DNA of 64,000 bases from Sclerodactyla briareus (GCA_026419785.1 JAODTK010005771.1:1-64000); one strand, 5' to 3'; shown: positions 22,336-35,740, numbered from the stretch's first letter. Notes: generated by a model not told the origin, from the letters alone. Made by a program: numbers and translations.

Positions 22336-23840
22336 GTAACGCTCAATTTACGTCAACTAGCTGCGAGTCCAGGGTCGGAATATGTCCTATTTAGTGTGAC
22401 AAAGATAGATATAGTTCACAGAGGCAAACATATGATACAATAAAGACAAACCAACACTGAATAAGTGAAAGAAGCATATGTACCAATGCGTATACGGATG
22501 CGTACACCGCCGAATGAATATAATTCTAATATCTTCCTGAAAACGCAATCACGAAAATATGCATGGCTTGCTGGCGTTTTTTTTTATGGTTTTTTCGCAT
22601 AACTTGCAGTGTTTTCTTTCCTGGAAACACACGCTCGTTTTCGTTATAGGGATTTTCCCATCATCCCTGATACGCATACTCATCTAAATCCCAGCCTTGA
22701 TTCGAAGAGTTTGGTTATCACAGCGACCACCGCGTCAAAACGAAACTTGTCGCATGCTGACTAGACATCCATCTATATCCCCATTGTTTACTTACTGTAA
22801 GCGTCATAGGACGAAGGATACCCACCGTTCACGCAGTACGCGGGGAAAATGGAGAGGGACGTTTGGGATCTACCCCTTTTCCTCCTTTCTGGTCATGGTG
22901 TTGTCCCTTTCTATTATCCCTTGATAACCATCATTGCCTTCCAGTGTTCAAAAGTGGGGATGATACAAGTTGGCGGTTCACTCGCCAAGCGATGTCTAGT
23001 TCTATACGGTATACTAGCGAAATAGCTGGTTGCATGGGCCCGATTCGACTGCGCACCCGGCTCCCACTAAGTCGTTCGCATACGACACATTCATCAACAA
23101 TTCATCAACATCCATACCTGGGGTCCTAGTTCAATTGGGATGCTCACATCTAGACAATCTGTGGTAAGGCATATCGTGCTTTAGGGTTGATTTGGAAGAA
23201 CTTGTCCGACTATTGCTTGAATACTCCTCTTCCGTTTGGATTCCTTACACTAAAATGAATATGACAACTTGAGTCGGTCAAAAAAGAGGAGCGACGCTTA
23301 TATTCGATGATTACGATTCCAAAACTCCTGGTTGCGTTGCTGAGATGTAAGACACTGTCAATCTTGCTCCTCTCGCTGATAGGGGAAAAATACGGCGCCC
23401 TAATGTTTTCAAACAGTCTATTTCTGGCCACCGTGACCCATCATTACCAATGGGGAACTGGACCTTCTTCAGCCTGTTGAGCGTCAATCGCGGGCGCCGC
23501 CATCATTGATTACTTCCCCTATTACAGCAAATAAGGATTGGTATTATGTTATCTAAATTGGAATTGCCTTGCCACCAGATATCGCATCGATTCCAGGAAT
23601 CGAGAATATACGGTGGCTGTTACCAGGTAACCGCTACAATGAAGCAGGATCAATAACATCTCTTCTTCGTTTGGCTGTCAACCCATTCCTGGTCGTTTTA
23701 ACTCCCCCGCTGGAATGTTGGCCAGTATCTGTTCTAGTTAATATTATACGGTGACTATCTGTTTCTAAGGTGGATTTTCAGGCTAAGGGGTCGCCAGTCA
23801 GTTATGGGACTATAGCTCCCTTGTTTGTTTAGGTTTGTTT
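22336..23840. other. 1.5 kb without a recognisable gene
   Basis: Contains the degraded relative of the palindrome at 22631-22690. No exon, RNA gene or other repeat could be supported. Confidence 0.4.
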
Positions 23841-24700
23841 TTAGCTGCGGAGAGCAGCTCTACAAGTCACATGTCTCTCCGTCCGATTCGTTCGTTCGTT
23901 CGTTCGTTCGTTCGTTCGTTCGTTCGTTCGTTCGTTCGTTCGTCACGTTCATTCATAATTCTAAACCGTACGTGCGATCAGGTTTGAAACTGGTGGTGGA
24001 TGAAGCTGCTACTAGCTAGCCTTAGCTACTTTATGTTCGCATAGTGTTATTAGATTTTAATTAGATCCAATTAATTACCCCAATTTCCAACTTTATTTTG
24101 AGCTCTCCTACTGCCAGACAAGTTGGTTTACATTAACTCCTCTCTGCTGAACATGTTTATCTTATCTGTCAGAAGGTCCTTTTCTTCAAAATAGTTGACA
24201 ATAAAACCTATTGTCCAGGGGGAGAGGATTTGTCTTTCATCACATCTTGCCTAGTTACATTAGCCCCTGCCTTCACGGGATTTGTTTACATTACATCGCG
24301 GTCCAATTGTATAGTGATGACCTAGAATGGGGGCTTGCGCCCCTCCCCCCTCCTAAATGCTGTTTAATGGTAACTTGTGAGTGGTTCAGCACTTAACTAG
24401 AGTGTCAACAATGTCAGATATTCATTTCTGTGGAAGTGTGTTCCACTTTTCACTGCCACGGGCTTAGGAATGGGCACTGATAGCAAATATTAGGCCAATG
24501 TGGTAGACATGTTCCAAATCATTCCAGGTTATGACAGATGTCAGTAGAGGTCAGTTAAATGTGAACAAACAATAAATATGAAATGCGAACAACATGCAGT
24601 GGATCGCCACGGGAATTTTTGCTGCCGCAGCTACCCAAGGACGTTCCGACTTTACTTGTTTTACCACCCACGGGAGTTTTATATTTAGGCCTTCGGTATG
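23841..24700 (+). repeat. direct duplicate, copy 1, with (TTCG)n
   Basis: Aligns in order with 25749-26480: AGCAGCTCTACAAGTCA, ATGTCTCTC, a (TTCG)n tract at 23887-23943 of about 14 units, CGTCACGTTC, ACCGTAC-TGCGATCAGGTT, GTGGATGAAG, TTTGTTTACATTA, GGGCACTGA, AAATATTAGGC, GGTTATGACAGATGTCAGTA, and a GCCGCAGCTA block. Both copies end near AGGCCT-CGGTA. No coding function is apparent. Confidence 0.85.
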
Positions 24701-25322
24701 ATCTGCATGCATTTTTGTTGGTCGCTTTCCTCGAGGAGCGTCTGGAAATATTCATAGGTTTAGGTCAGGTCATGCCGCCCTTTGACGTAACGTATGTATG
24801 GAGTTTCTCACTAATCACTGGAATGGTTTCAGTCGTACCAACTCGATAGAACACAATGCACACAAATAACGGTGTTCACATGCGAACCACCTAGGGTGTA
24901 GTAGCACATGTCATTCTAGGGCCATGTTTTTCTTAATTTTATATAAATGACATGGGCCTATCATTGAAACACTGCATGATGAATGTAGCGGATGATACTA
25001 CTTTATATGTATGAGTAAGATTTGAAAGAAATAAACGGAAGAATTAACTGTAGATATGCGTTACATTAGCAATTGGTGTGAAGGTAATCAGATGGTATGA
25101 ACACAGATAAAACCAAAACTACGTCAATAGGATCCCAGCAGAAGTTACTGACTTTAAATGAGGGACAGAAGTTATCTGTAGAGGTTAATGGATATATCCT
25201 CACAATTAACCGAAAGCTGTTTTGGTTGTACACATTGCCCATGACTACCTATCTTGGGATGCCCATGTTTGTCCTTTTTTTGTTGTGTGTTTTTTTTTTT
25301 TGGTTTTTTTGTGTGGGGGGGG

Positions 25323-25355
<33 letters not shown>

Positions 25356-25748
25356 GTTTATATGAACATACATGTATTCTTATACTATAAGGGTATAGTA
25401 TGCAAAATCTAGATTACTGCAGCCTCATTTAGGGAAACTGCAATAGTAGCAATATGGAAAGGATTATTCGATTGCAAAAACATGCAGCAAGGGTCATACT
25501 GGGGGATGCGTACTTCCAACTTCAACGGCCTGTATGTTAAGGGGGGGGGGACTGACTACCATAAAAGGAAGTTCTCTATCTAGCGACTAAGGAATGGAAT
25601 GGTGTTTCAACAAGATAATGTAGAGAGGCTAAGTCTGTCATGTTTCAACTTTTAAACGTCTTATTCAAGGAATCATTTGACACGTGTTAGATTCAGATTC
25701 TGTTTTTTTTCATTTAAATGGTCTTTCATGTTCTTATAATCCTTTTTT
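24701..25748. other. spacer between the direct duplicates
   Basis: AT-rich spacer with a T run of about 23 at 25327-25355 following G-rich and T-rich stretches. The plus-strand open frame 25097-25390 runs into that homopolymer and is not convincing. Confidence 0.45.
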
Positions 25749-26480
25749 CAGCTACAGGTAAGCAGCTCTACAAGTCATCATGTCTCTCTTTTCGTTCGTT
25801 CGTTCGTTCGTTTGTTAGTTCGTTCGTCCATTCTTTTCGTCACGTTCCTTCGTAACTTCTGAACCGTACATGCGATCAGGTTAAACTTGGTAGTGGATGA
25901 AGACAATTCCACTGGCTAGGCTTAGTAACATTTTTGTTTGCACATGTGATATATTTCATTAATTTCCAATTATTACCCCAATTTGTCTACCCACAGCCCT
26001 TCCCATTGTTTGTTTACATTATTTCCTCGAGCTGCAGACATGACTGCTTGAATTGGGGGGACTGTTTTAATTTGTCTGTCACACGGAGTGGCTGGAATAC
26101 AGGGGGATTTCCACTGTTCCCTGGCTACAGGCCTAGGAGTTGTGCTGGGTACACATATAAAGTTTTGTTGGGTACATAGCTAATATACAGGCCCAGGAAT
26201 GAGTTAGTTGGGTATTTGTGCTGGGCACTGACTGCAAATATTAGGCTGATGGTAGACATGTTCGACGCCATTCCAAGGTTATGACAGATGTCAGTAAAGG
26301 TCAATTAAATATGAACAAAAAACAATAAATGTGGATTGGTGAAGAACATATGCAGTGTATTCGTCACAGGAATTTTGCCGTCCGCAGCTATCAAGACGTT
26401 CGACTTGCGCTGTTTTAAAATGTTTTATTCCTTTTTTTCATTTTATATTAAAACGTTTGTAACCAGGCCTCGGGTAAGTT
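25749..26480 (+). repeat. direct duplicate, copy 2
   Basis: Second copy of the sequence at 23841-24700, about 1.9 kb downstream and in the same orientation. Its TTCG tract is shorter and interrupted (25793-25830). Divergence is substantial, so this is an old duplication or two members of a dispersed family. Confidence 0.85.
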
Positions 26481-26519
26481 TAGCTTATTATTTTTTCGAG
26501 TCCTTCAACCCGTATGAGA

Positions 26520-26554
<35 letters not shown>

Positions 26555-26600
26555 TAATAATAATAATAATATAATAATAATAATATAATAATAATATTAA
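26520..26600. repeat. (AAT)n microsatellite
   Basis: TAATAATAA repeats with a few interruptions over about 80 bp. Confidence 0.95.
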
Positions 26601-29211
26601 ACCCCAAACGACTTCGAAACAATGCCTAGACGACCCATCCAAAGAAAACACCGAGCCCTACTCTGTAAGGACCAGCGATACTTGGAAGTGCCCACATACT
26701 GAGACGAGTGCTCGACCTTCGAAGGCCGGAAGCTGCCCCCCCCCCCTTGTATCCGGGCTTTTTGTTTAATGGCATAGTGACGAAATTTCTCCTTTATAGA
26801 GTTAGACGAATTATTAAAAGGTTGCCCACGTGTGGGAGTTGAAAAAATAAATTCAAAACAAATATTGACTGGTGGTAGTGCGTCGATCGACTTCCTTTGC
26901 AATCCAGCTAATTCCGGTTGTAGGATTACATTAACAAAACGTCACCGCCGCGGCTAAACCCAAAATACTGATCATCCCGAAAGGAGAACTCGACTCTGAG
27001 GGCAGTGTGTTGATACGAACCGGTACCTAATGATACGAACGATGGTAAACTCGTTATTCTACATCAAAAAAACAACCAGAAGCAAAGCCCCATTACACGT
27101 GACGGAAATGTGCTAGTCCACGGAACGTCTGTTTGAAAACGCCAGGTAATCGGTATGTATTTTGACTAAAAAAGAACAGAACAGTAATCACCACCGCACA
27201 TGGCCATGCCTCAATACACGTGATAGCAAACGGACTCTGATCCGTGAAACTTGTAATCGAATTATCTTGAATGACGCCACATTTGCAGTTCAGATTTTGT
27301 TTACTGGTAGCTTGTGTTTTAAAAGTTAGCTGCCCCATCATGGACTCCTCAGGAAACTGCGAACGTGAACGGTTATAGATATAGACTATTAACTTCAAAA
27401 TCGTGGGCGCAATTCTCCAGTGCATGGCAGATGCAGATTGGACGTATCGAAGAGTATTTTCTGATGGCTTTGCAGTATGCATTGTATCGACTATTACCTT
27501 TGTTGAGTTGGAATTAGGATTAGGAATTAGGGCCAGTGTAACCCTAATAAACCAATCACAGAAATGCTTCCGAGACAGTGCGCGGTCGACTGGCAAGTTC
27601 TCGGAAGCCGACTGCATATTTGCATATGCGTCCCTACGCGGATGGGGACGATACATCGTAGTGACAAATTATTTCCGGTTAACCGTGAGACAATGTTCAA
27701 TAGTGACGGCGTGTGCTGTGGCCACAGCCATTATTACTGGGCGTGTGGGACGATTAGTGCCTCTTTAAAAGAACAATGGTCATACAACAGATAACTTTAA
27801 ACTGGAAAAGATGAAAAGAGGCTAAGTAAAAAAAAAAAAAAAAAAAACACACAACAAGTGAACCTGCCCTGAATTTGGGCGATTCTAGCATGTTCCTTGT
27901 TGAGTATTATTAACTGATTAATGAATTTCACCCTAAACTGATGACGTCACGGTAACGATGCAAGGTGGCCCCAGTGAACGTTACACAGTGTGAAGGAGGC
28001 TGATTTTGCACATTCTAGCATAAAATTTTCGTTGCTTTTCAGAATGAAATTAAATGAAATTATTCTTTCATATCTCGTGAATAAATTTTCCCGTCAGATA
28101 CCAATCTGAATTCTTTGTCATAGCTGTTGTAGAAATAATGGTTTGGAATGACTTTGTGTTACACAGGGTCATCGGTTCTCTCGTGACGGCACGGAGTGCA
28201 TTTGGGCAATAGCGGAATTGTTCCTTTGACGCCCTCGAATCGGCTGAAATGAAATCTTTGTTGTGAGTTCGGGTTTTGAAATATTACTAAAACATTAAAA
28301 TGAGACACCAAATAGCAGAAGTTATGTTTACATGACTATTGTTCTTCAAGCTAAGGCATTGATTGCAGCTCAAACGGTGGTGGGTACAAATGTCCAAGTC
28401 CAAAGTACTGACGGGTAAACCCAAGCGCACAGCCACAAGTGTGGGGTGGGTCCAGTCGGTCCAAACAGTTCTTGTCATATAATGCTTACACTCTTTAACA
28501 GGTTGTTGCGCTGTGCGGGAAAACCAATGAATCGGAAACCGAAAGAGCATCGAGTGGGTATGTGGGCTGTAATGCGTGATGGGCGTCTCTCCACATTTTT
28601 TCCTTTTTTTTTTGTTTGAATCGAGTACCCCGTGCGTGGATCATTATATGAAATCATTTATACTAGATTCAAGTGGCCCCACATGCCACGACACCCCAAA
28701 ATGGAGCCCCTACTCTCATGTTAGGATATGTTTTGGGGACGGGGTATATGTTCGGGGGCTTATTTTGGTCCCTGTAGGTATTCAGTCAGCCAGTGGTATT
28801 TGCTTTAGAAAACAGAACCAAACAGTAGTGTTGTAAGCTACATTTAATCTCCGCCATTTTGAAGTAGGCCTACTACACAAAGTTCACTACTCGAATTCCG
28901 AAAAATAGTCCCCCCCCCCCCTTTTGAACCAGGTTTTAACTAGAATATCTTTCCTCTGGGCCCGACCATAACTTATTTTGAATCGAACCCTCACCTATTT
29001 TAGACATCAGATAAGTTTTGAGGATCCTAGAAAATGAGAAACGAAGTTGACGAAATAAGCCAGTGCCCAGCTGCTTCCAGCACTGTCAACGTCAGAGACA
29101 CTCGACACTTTGCACCAATTAGTGACTGGGTTAATCCCGGAATCGCAGTTCTAAGCTGAGCGGCCTGGCTTCCATTCTAAACCTATTGGCAGACTGGGCC
29201 ATCGCCCGTAT
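26601..29211. other. 2.6 kb without a recognisable gene
   Basis: Holds a C run at 26737-26748, an A run at 27829-27847 and a palindromic CRE-type TGACGTCA at about 27943. CCAATCAC at about 27550 is followed by ATTTGCATATGC at about 27619, an octamer-like motif. The two opposed open frames at 27093-27768 overlap each other and have no family motif. The CCAAT and octamer pair could belong to a promoter, but no transcript unit can be tied to it. Confidence 0.35.
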
Positions 29212-30074
29212 TATATCTCCACTTCGGGGATATTAATGGTTTTGGCTTCGCCGTCTCCGCGCCCTCCCGCCGCGTCCGCGTCCGCCGCCGCGTTTCTCGT
29301 TAGCGCATAACTCTCCAACACTTTGTTCCGTTTGAGCCGAAACTTGCAACTGTCCCCTTAGTAGTGAAATCTCGGATGAGTTCGAAATTGGGCGTCGCCA
29401 AATGAACGGGTCCGCTTAATTTTGCCATAATTTTCCACATTGGAAGATTCACCCGTTAGCGCAATACCTCCTTAACGCTTTATTTATATCCGATGACTGA
29501 AACTTGGTTACACTGTCCGCCTAAGTAAAATTTTTCCCCTTTTCCCCGGATGAGTTCGGAAGTGGGTATCGCTGCAATTGCTGGGGGCTGCGAATTTGCA
29601 TAATTTTCGCGAAATTTTCAGTTAGTCGGATTCGCACGAAACTTGGTGGGGTCGGACTATAGTTTCCGAGAAGATTGAGTCGTTTCAAGGTCCAATCAAA
29701 GGTCCATTTGTGACATTTATGCGATTTCCAAACTTTGTCAGATTGACGAAACTTTGGAACGACTATAGTTGAATCCGAAAAATGTGGAAGTCATTGTCAA
29801 GGTCATTGGAGGTCAACTTGCAAAATTTATGAGATTTTTCCCAACTTGCAGATTTGAAGAACGCAAACTTGGTGGATGGGGGCTTACTTTGTTCCTCACA
29901 GGAAGTTAGACCATTTCAAAGCACATTTGTCACATTCGCATATTCATGTTCCTATCAACACCCATGGATTATAACCAAACTTGGTGAATGAAGTTTGTCT
30001 TGGTTTCTGACCAAAATGGGGGCTATAGGGGGTTAGATACTTCTTCTTAATGATTGCTCAAAAGTGGGGATATA
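29212..30074 (+). mobile_element. element with TATATCYCCACTTC-like inverted ends, copy 1
   Basis: Begins TATATCTCCACTTCGGGGAT and ends GAAGTGG-type sequence AAAAGTGGGGATATA, so the ends are imperfect inverted repeats. The 5' part is CCG-rich (CGCCGCGTCCGCGTCCGCCG). The body repeats a theme of GATT..CGAAACTTGGTGGA, AGGTCATTGGAGGTCAACTT and TTTGCATAATTTTC blocks at about 150-bp intervals. Relatives lie at 31445-31970 (plus), 47197-47661 (minus) and 63400-64000 (minus, fragment). No transposase frame is present, so it is presumably non-autonomous. Confidence 0.6.
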
Positions 30075-31444
30075 CACGTGGGCGTTTACCCGCCTACACA
30101 TGGTCTATTAAATTTGATTACAGTATATTAACAAGAGGTTTGCAGTTGGTTAGTCACGTGGAACGTATCCAGGCCATGTTAATTGAAACCGTTTGTTGGC
30201 ATCCATGATCAAGAAGATGGTAAAGGTATTGAAGAAAAAAAAGGCCCCAGTTTTTTTACTCGGAATGATTTATTGGTTCTCCCCGAGGCATCCCTCAATT
30301 GGGTCATAGGCATACTCAATGATATCCATAACAAAGGGTGATTCGACCTATAATCCGATCATAGTGTTTGTGATTACTGTCTTGAATGATGAGGGGTTCT
30401 TGGCAGGCAATGAGCATTCTCAATTCAGTGTCAGCTACTACCAGTATTCCTGGTTCTGCACATGTGTCAATTGCAGACTTCCCCTAGACCCCGGGAGGGT
30501 CCGTCATGGTTGCTCACAGTCAGGAACGTGATTACGTTAGGTGTAGTTAGGTTCCCACCGTGGTGGTCGTGATTTGGACGCACTCACATGTTCACGGAAT
30601 TTGTGCTGTCACTTACTGAGTAGGCTACATTGACGTGTACAGACTGACAGCTGTCGACTGGGGTGCTCGAAGGGTCCGTAATCGTCCGTAATGATCTTTC
30701 ACAAATTGGTTTTTGAGGTACGAACATTCGCTGATCATTTGCTGGACGTCCTATAAGCCATTTCGTAGTTACAGTTTAATGATGGAGATGACAATGGCAA
30801 GGTCATGAGGACCAATGGAAGTTCGCCAGTGTACATTGTATACGTGTGCAGAACGATCTTCCGAAACTCCCCTGACCAAAATGACAAATTCTGTCGACAC
30901 AAAACCTTACATATTTCCCCAAATACTTATCAACAGACATCATCCGAAAACACATGGGATGATTGGTTGCGTTTCCGAAGTTTGTGACGTTAAAAAATCA
31001 AGCCGGAACGATATGCTATGAAGCGAAATCTCGTCTATTCCCCGAACTGTTCAGTGTGAGCCTGCCACTTACAACCCGAACCTGCTTATTTCACATCGCT
31101 AGTCAGAATTTCAATTAACCTAGATATCATCGTGAACCCACAACGAGCCTAATGATGTTAGATTACCACGAGTTGATAATGCATAAACCGTTTCGGAGAG
31201 CCGATGGACATTATGCTCATACAGTTGTAGGTAGATGGCGAACCGCGAGTTTAAAAACTTTTGGAATCTTAATTATCCAATTTTCGATACAGCTGGGAGG
31301 GATTGAATTGGCGAAGTCAATCTCAGATTTCCCCAACTCAATAGACCCAATAAGCTTGCATTCAACATCAAGATGGGGAACCCTGGCCCGCGGGACTATT
31401 ATAATCCTGTTAACTTCATCATTATTATATCCTAGCGACTGGAA
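30075..31444. other. 1.4 kb without a recognisable gene
   Basis: Unique-looking sequence between two copies of the TIR-like element. Several short frames on the plus strand (30319-30531, 30805-31021, 31152-31511) have no family motif and no strong splice context. Confidence 0.4.
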
Positions 31445-31970
31445 GTGTCGGGTATATGGTTTTAGGTGTGTAGCCGCCGCCGTCTCCGCTGCCGCCGTCC
31501 CAAGTCTTTAACGCTTTATCCGATTGAGCTGAACGTACACATGTACGCCCTATATAGTGAAATCTCGTATAAGTTCGAAATTGGGCATCACTACAATGCC
31601 AGGGGCCGCTAATTTGCAAATTTACACGCGCATTTTCAAGTTAGTTGGATTGAAACAAACTTGGTGGTAGAGACTATGGTTGATCCAGAAAAATGTGGAG
31701 GTCCTTTCTAGGTCATCGGAGGTCAAAAGTGCATAATTTAGGCGATTTTCCAAACTTTGTTAGATTTGAACGAAACTTGGTGGATGAGGGCTAAGGGTCA
31801 TTTCAAGGTCATCGTGGTCAAATTTGCATGCTTTATGTGACTTTTTTTGTAACCTCCATAGATTACAACAAAACTTGGTGAATGAAAGCTGTCCTAGTTC
31901 CTGACAATAAATGGAGGTCTTTATGGGGTGTTAGATACTCTTTCCAATGATTGCTCGAACACGGGAAAAC
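31445..31970 (+). mobile_element. same element family, copy 2, shorter
   Basis: Starts near GGTATATGGTTTTAGG and a CCGCCGCCGTCTCCGCTGCC block, followed by CGCTTTATCCGATTGAGCTG, AGTGAAATCTCGTATAAGTT, AAATTGGGCATC, and AACTTGGTGG. At 31710-31725 it has AGGTCATCGGAGGTCA. It ends near ATGATTGCTCGAACACGG, with its last terminus decayed. It is roughly 0.3 kb shorter than copy 1. Confidence 0.6.
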
Positions 31971-33940
31971 ACACGTGGCGGTTTTACACCCCCTACCCAT
32001 GCGCGTATCATAGGTTTTGTCCAGGGTGTTCCAACCCTCCTCTCGCCATATCTGACTCTGGCAGGGCGGAGTAGATCGATCGATTTCGCATGGGGGGAGG
32101 GGGAGCATCATGCCAGAGTTGCAGTACTTTTTCTGCAAATTATACAAGGAATGTTACTATCAGACAGTAGCATAACAACAGCTACGGTACTGTACAACGT
32201 TCACAACCAAAAGACCTGCTTGCGTGTTCCCTCCCCAGATATATTCCTCCTCGTCACCCGAATTAGTCTCAGAGGAGGAGGGATATTGTTAAGCGACCAG
32301 ACAACGAAAAATAAAAATTATATTATAATTTCAAAAAGGCCCGTAAATCGGACCGATAATCGGGGCGTTCTTAGATTGGGGCCCATTGCTGCCCACACAA
32401 TTTGACAGCATATAAGCACATGACGGGTGTTGGTACGTAATCTTCTCGATCGATGAATACGATCTAAACCACTCAATCGCTCGCCTGACAATCGATGTAT
32501 ACTTCTAGCGGTATGTGCAATCTCTCGTATAGGATTTGAAGTTAACGACCAAAGACCTTTCACTGTCTCATAAACCCTGAAACGGGGGAGGTTGGGTATG
32601 GCCTATTACCGACAAATCGCCAAATTCAATTAATCCAAATCTTCAAACCTCCTCATCTTTACCTCTGTAACACTGTATTTGTTGGCAACCCATATCCAGT
32701 TTCATTTTTTATATTTCGGGAGCAGAATAACGTCGAGCTTTGGTAGAGATTGACATTCTTTTGCCTTTGTTATCCTTTTATATCTATACAGAGTGTCAAG
32801 TAGCTAGTGATATTTATTCTGTTATCAGTCGTGTCCCATTACATGATCGGCAAACAACTAGTGCATCTTGACTACATGGTTACGGATATCATGTGGTTTG
32901 CTCACCGGAGTAGTTCTCCGTGAACAGCTCTTTCAGTGCTCGTGGCTGCAGCTCTATCCGATGGTTCCGTAACGTTGGGCGTATATAGTCCGAAGGCAGC
33001 ATACCACATATAGACTGGCGTTCCTCCGCCAGCCCTAAGTTACCCCTAAAAAAAAAATTGCCCCACAAATTACATTGGAGCGCACTTCGGAGCAATTTCC
33101 CGATCCATGCTGGGTCCAGTGTTGCATGCAGTGGAAAGGCCATATCAGAAAAGTACCACGTATGCCGGTAGTTACAGTTTTGGGCCATTGGGGCAAATTT
33201 CGAATTGACACTTGGATACTGGAAAATCCGAATTTTCCAAAATGGCATTTAGCCTCGATTCGGGAAATACAACCCTAAAAAGACACAGGCAACACTGTGG
33301 GAGAAGAAGAAATAATAAACGGTGAGGTATAGTGAATTGAATGTGCCATGACAGGTATGAAGGTCAGCTTTAAAATGGTGGGTGGCTCATCCCTGGAAGC
33401 ATGGTTTGTTGGGTTCAGCAGCTAGGTGGAACGTAGTCAGGTTTAGTGTGTATGTCGAGGGACGGCTCATTATGTGGTGTGCCCCTCATAATGGGGGACG
33501 TAAACTACAGGTGCTTCAATTTGGTTGGTCCATCACTGGGACTCTGGATATTTTGTAGAATAGAATGGCCCACGACAGCCTCGTAGGTCAGGATATCTAA
33601 CTTGAGCCAAATCACGCGCGCACCATACACGTTTGAATTCGTTGGTAGGACTGTGTTAAGATTGGGTAAATGTATATTCAAGACTAAGATTAGAACCTGG
33701 AGCGATTCTAAATGTGTACCGGAGGTACCGGATACTTCTGACGATTTAGGTGATAAACTCGCTTCCTGTAACGGCCAACGAATCACCCGGACTGATTCCA
33801 AAAACACGGGGGACGTCAATTTCCATGGCCTTACCAGAGCGAGTATGGATTAGTAATAGTTAGATAAGAGAAGCGTTTGTTTATGTTTTTTTTTTTGCTC
33901 GGATTGGAGTAATTGGCTCGAGACGAATATTCACTCGAAA
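31971..33940. other. 2 kb without a recognisable gene
   Basis: No recognisable repeats or exons. Opposed open frames at 31863-32405 and 33505-33853 overlap each other on opposite strands. None can be defended as coding. Confidence 0.4.
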
Positions 33941-34215
33941 TTGTGGTTACGCGAATCACCTCAACTACGCTGGTTCCCCATTTGTTTCGTATCGATGCGT
34001 TCCGGGAAATATGTCTGCCTCTTGCGAAGACTGATTCACATATCGCTAGACTGGAAAATTAATTTCGCCAGGCTGAGCACCCACCTGAGTGGTTCAGATC
34101 GTATTCATCAAATAGAGCACATTATGTGTACCAACGGGGCTCAGTCTGGACCGTCAGCTATTGTATGTGGTGTTCGTCAAGGGTCAATAATAGGACTCGT
34201 TATTATTTAAGAAGG
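33941..34215 (+). pseudogene. possible LINE reverse-transcriptase fragment
   Basis: The frame near 34120-34210 reads CTNGAQSGPSAIVCGVRQGS followed by IIGLVII. This resembles the G(V)PQGS(V)LGP motif of non-LTR reverse transcriptases, with the same spacing to a preceding N-G residue pair as in the minus-strand LINE at 52547-52963. The upstream stretch SPQLRWFPICF resembles the (H)WLPI segment normally found at the C-terminal end of such proteins. If so, the order is rearranged. It is short and decayed, so it may be coincidence. Confidence 0.35.
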
Positions 34216-35690
34216 AAAAACTTACATCGCATCAATGGTTTCCAATCTTTATTCCGGTGTGAGCTAACTTTGGATGAAAAAGTTTCACTCTTTGTTCTGC
34301 TCATGTTTTCTTCTAACTAATAATTTGACGTTTTGCTTCATTTATTGAGTGTTTTCAATTCAGTTTCTCTTTGTTCCCAAATCTTTATCTCGTTTCGATA
34401 ATATACATGTTAATAATCTATAAATATAATGAATAATGTCATCATCTCAATCCCATGTTTTCTACCCTTTAGGCTTCAAATAGAGGGTCTCGTGGGAGAT
34501 AGCTTGACTAACCACGCAACCTCTGTAAGAAAGTTGAAATGAGTGAATAAATGAAAAGATAGGCGTTCATTTTGACCACGACAAAACTGCACCCAACCCT
34601 AAGGTGATGTCATACGAACGACGACGGACAGCGATTGTACGAGATGACAATAAACCTTTGAAGTTATTATGAGAAAACGATGTATTGGTTCTATAGCAGT
34701 CGAATCACGGTCATCTTGAATTAACGATTGAAATCTTCGAATGTTCATTAAGGCGTGATGAGACAATCAATTTAAGAATGGCTGGTGCACGAATCACACG
34801 AACAAGCCGTTGAGCAATGCCGTCACAATTTTTTGTATTTCCGCGGGACCTCTGTGGGACTGTACTTGTGATTCCCTGTCTACGTTATTTTTTTTTAAAC
34901 GCAGGTTAAGCAGATAACATTTACATCCAATTCCTCCAACTGACCCAAAGTGCAACCACGTGGACGTCATGCTGCGAACGAACGGGGCGGGGGGGGGGGG
35001 GGGGGGACAGTGCGGAGCGACAATCCCCACTGTATTAGGGTTCGCACCGTCTGGGAGGAATTAGTGGTTGGTTAGACTCGACCTGACCCAACCCTACCCC
35101 TAACCCAAAACAAAGAAGATAATTGGCTTGATTAAACAGCCAGATCTACCGCAGCCAATCAGAAAAAACCTACCAGAGCAGTTGCGTGTCAATGCTATTC
35201 AAAACCACATACGGTAAACTGGTATGCCACATAAACACATTACTGCGTGGTGCTATCAGTGGACGACCGTCGCGGATTTTATCAAATTCATCAAAAAGTA
35301 TATCAATTGAAATAACTCGACCCAAAGCAATATGAAACTCAAAATGTTGGTGCTTGTGGGCTTTGGGGTGTCTCCTTTCAATGTGAAAGTTCGAAGGAAA
35401 TATGTTAGCTGGTTCCCGAGATCTCAGATCGGAATGGGGTAGGTTTTCGTCAGGAGTGGCAATTCTTTGTTTCCCCCCCCCCCGCAAAAAAAGAAGGAGT
35501 AGAGAAGAGCAGGAGGGCTGTCGATGGTGGAAATCATGGATACAGGGTGTTATCATACCATTGATAGTACCCCCCCCCCCCATACACACACAATACAAAC
35601 GTTGGAATCTAGTATGGGGACACGTCCGTGTAACATTTACTCTCAATTGAGCTGTATCTATTGTTCGATCGCGACCGAGAAGGTTTCCAA
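34216..35690. other. 1.5 kb without a recognisable gene
   Basis: Contains a G run of about 21 at 34986-35006 and C runs near 35475-35483 and 35571-35581. The 190-codon minus-strand frame 35170-35742 runs through those homopolymers, whose translation is glycine-rich, and has no motif, so it is not called. Confidence 0.4.
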
Positions 35691-35740
35691 CTGGCCGAGG
35701 CCATTGGCCTTTTATAGGTTGAGACCATGATTGGCAGCTC
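35691..35740 (-). promoter_or_regulatory. possible core promoter with CCAAT and TATA boxes
   Basis: On the minus strand CTGCCAATCATGG (CCAAT at 35734-35730) is followed about 15 bp later by CCTATAAAAGGCC, with TATAAAAG at 35716-35709, then another CCAATGG. Transcription would begin near 35680 and run leftward. No convincing coding exon follows, so this may be a chance cluster or a repeat-borne promoter; a related sequence lies at about 36930. Confidence 0.3.

Noticed and set aside
23887..23943. CRISPR-like array
   Set aside because: Simple TTCG tetranucleotide repeat without spacers; no cas genes or prokaryotic context anywhere.
27093..27768. A 187-codon minus-strand frame and a 121-codon plus-strand frame
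   Set aside because: They overlap each other and carry no motif; at this length in 64 kb one or two such frames are expected by chance.
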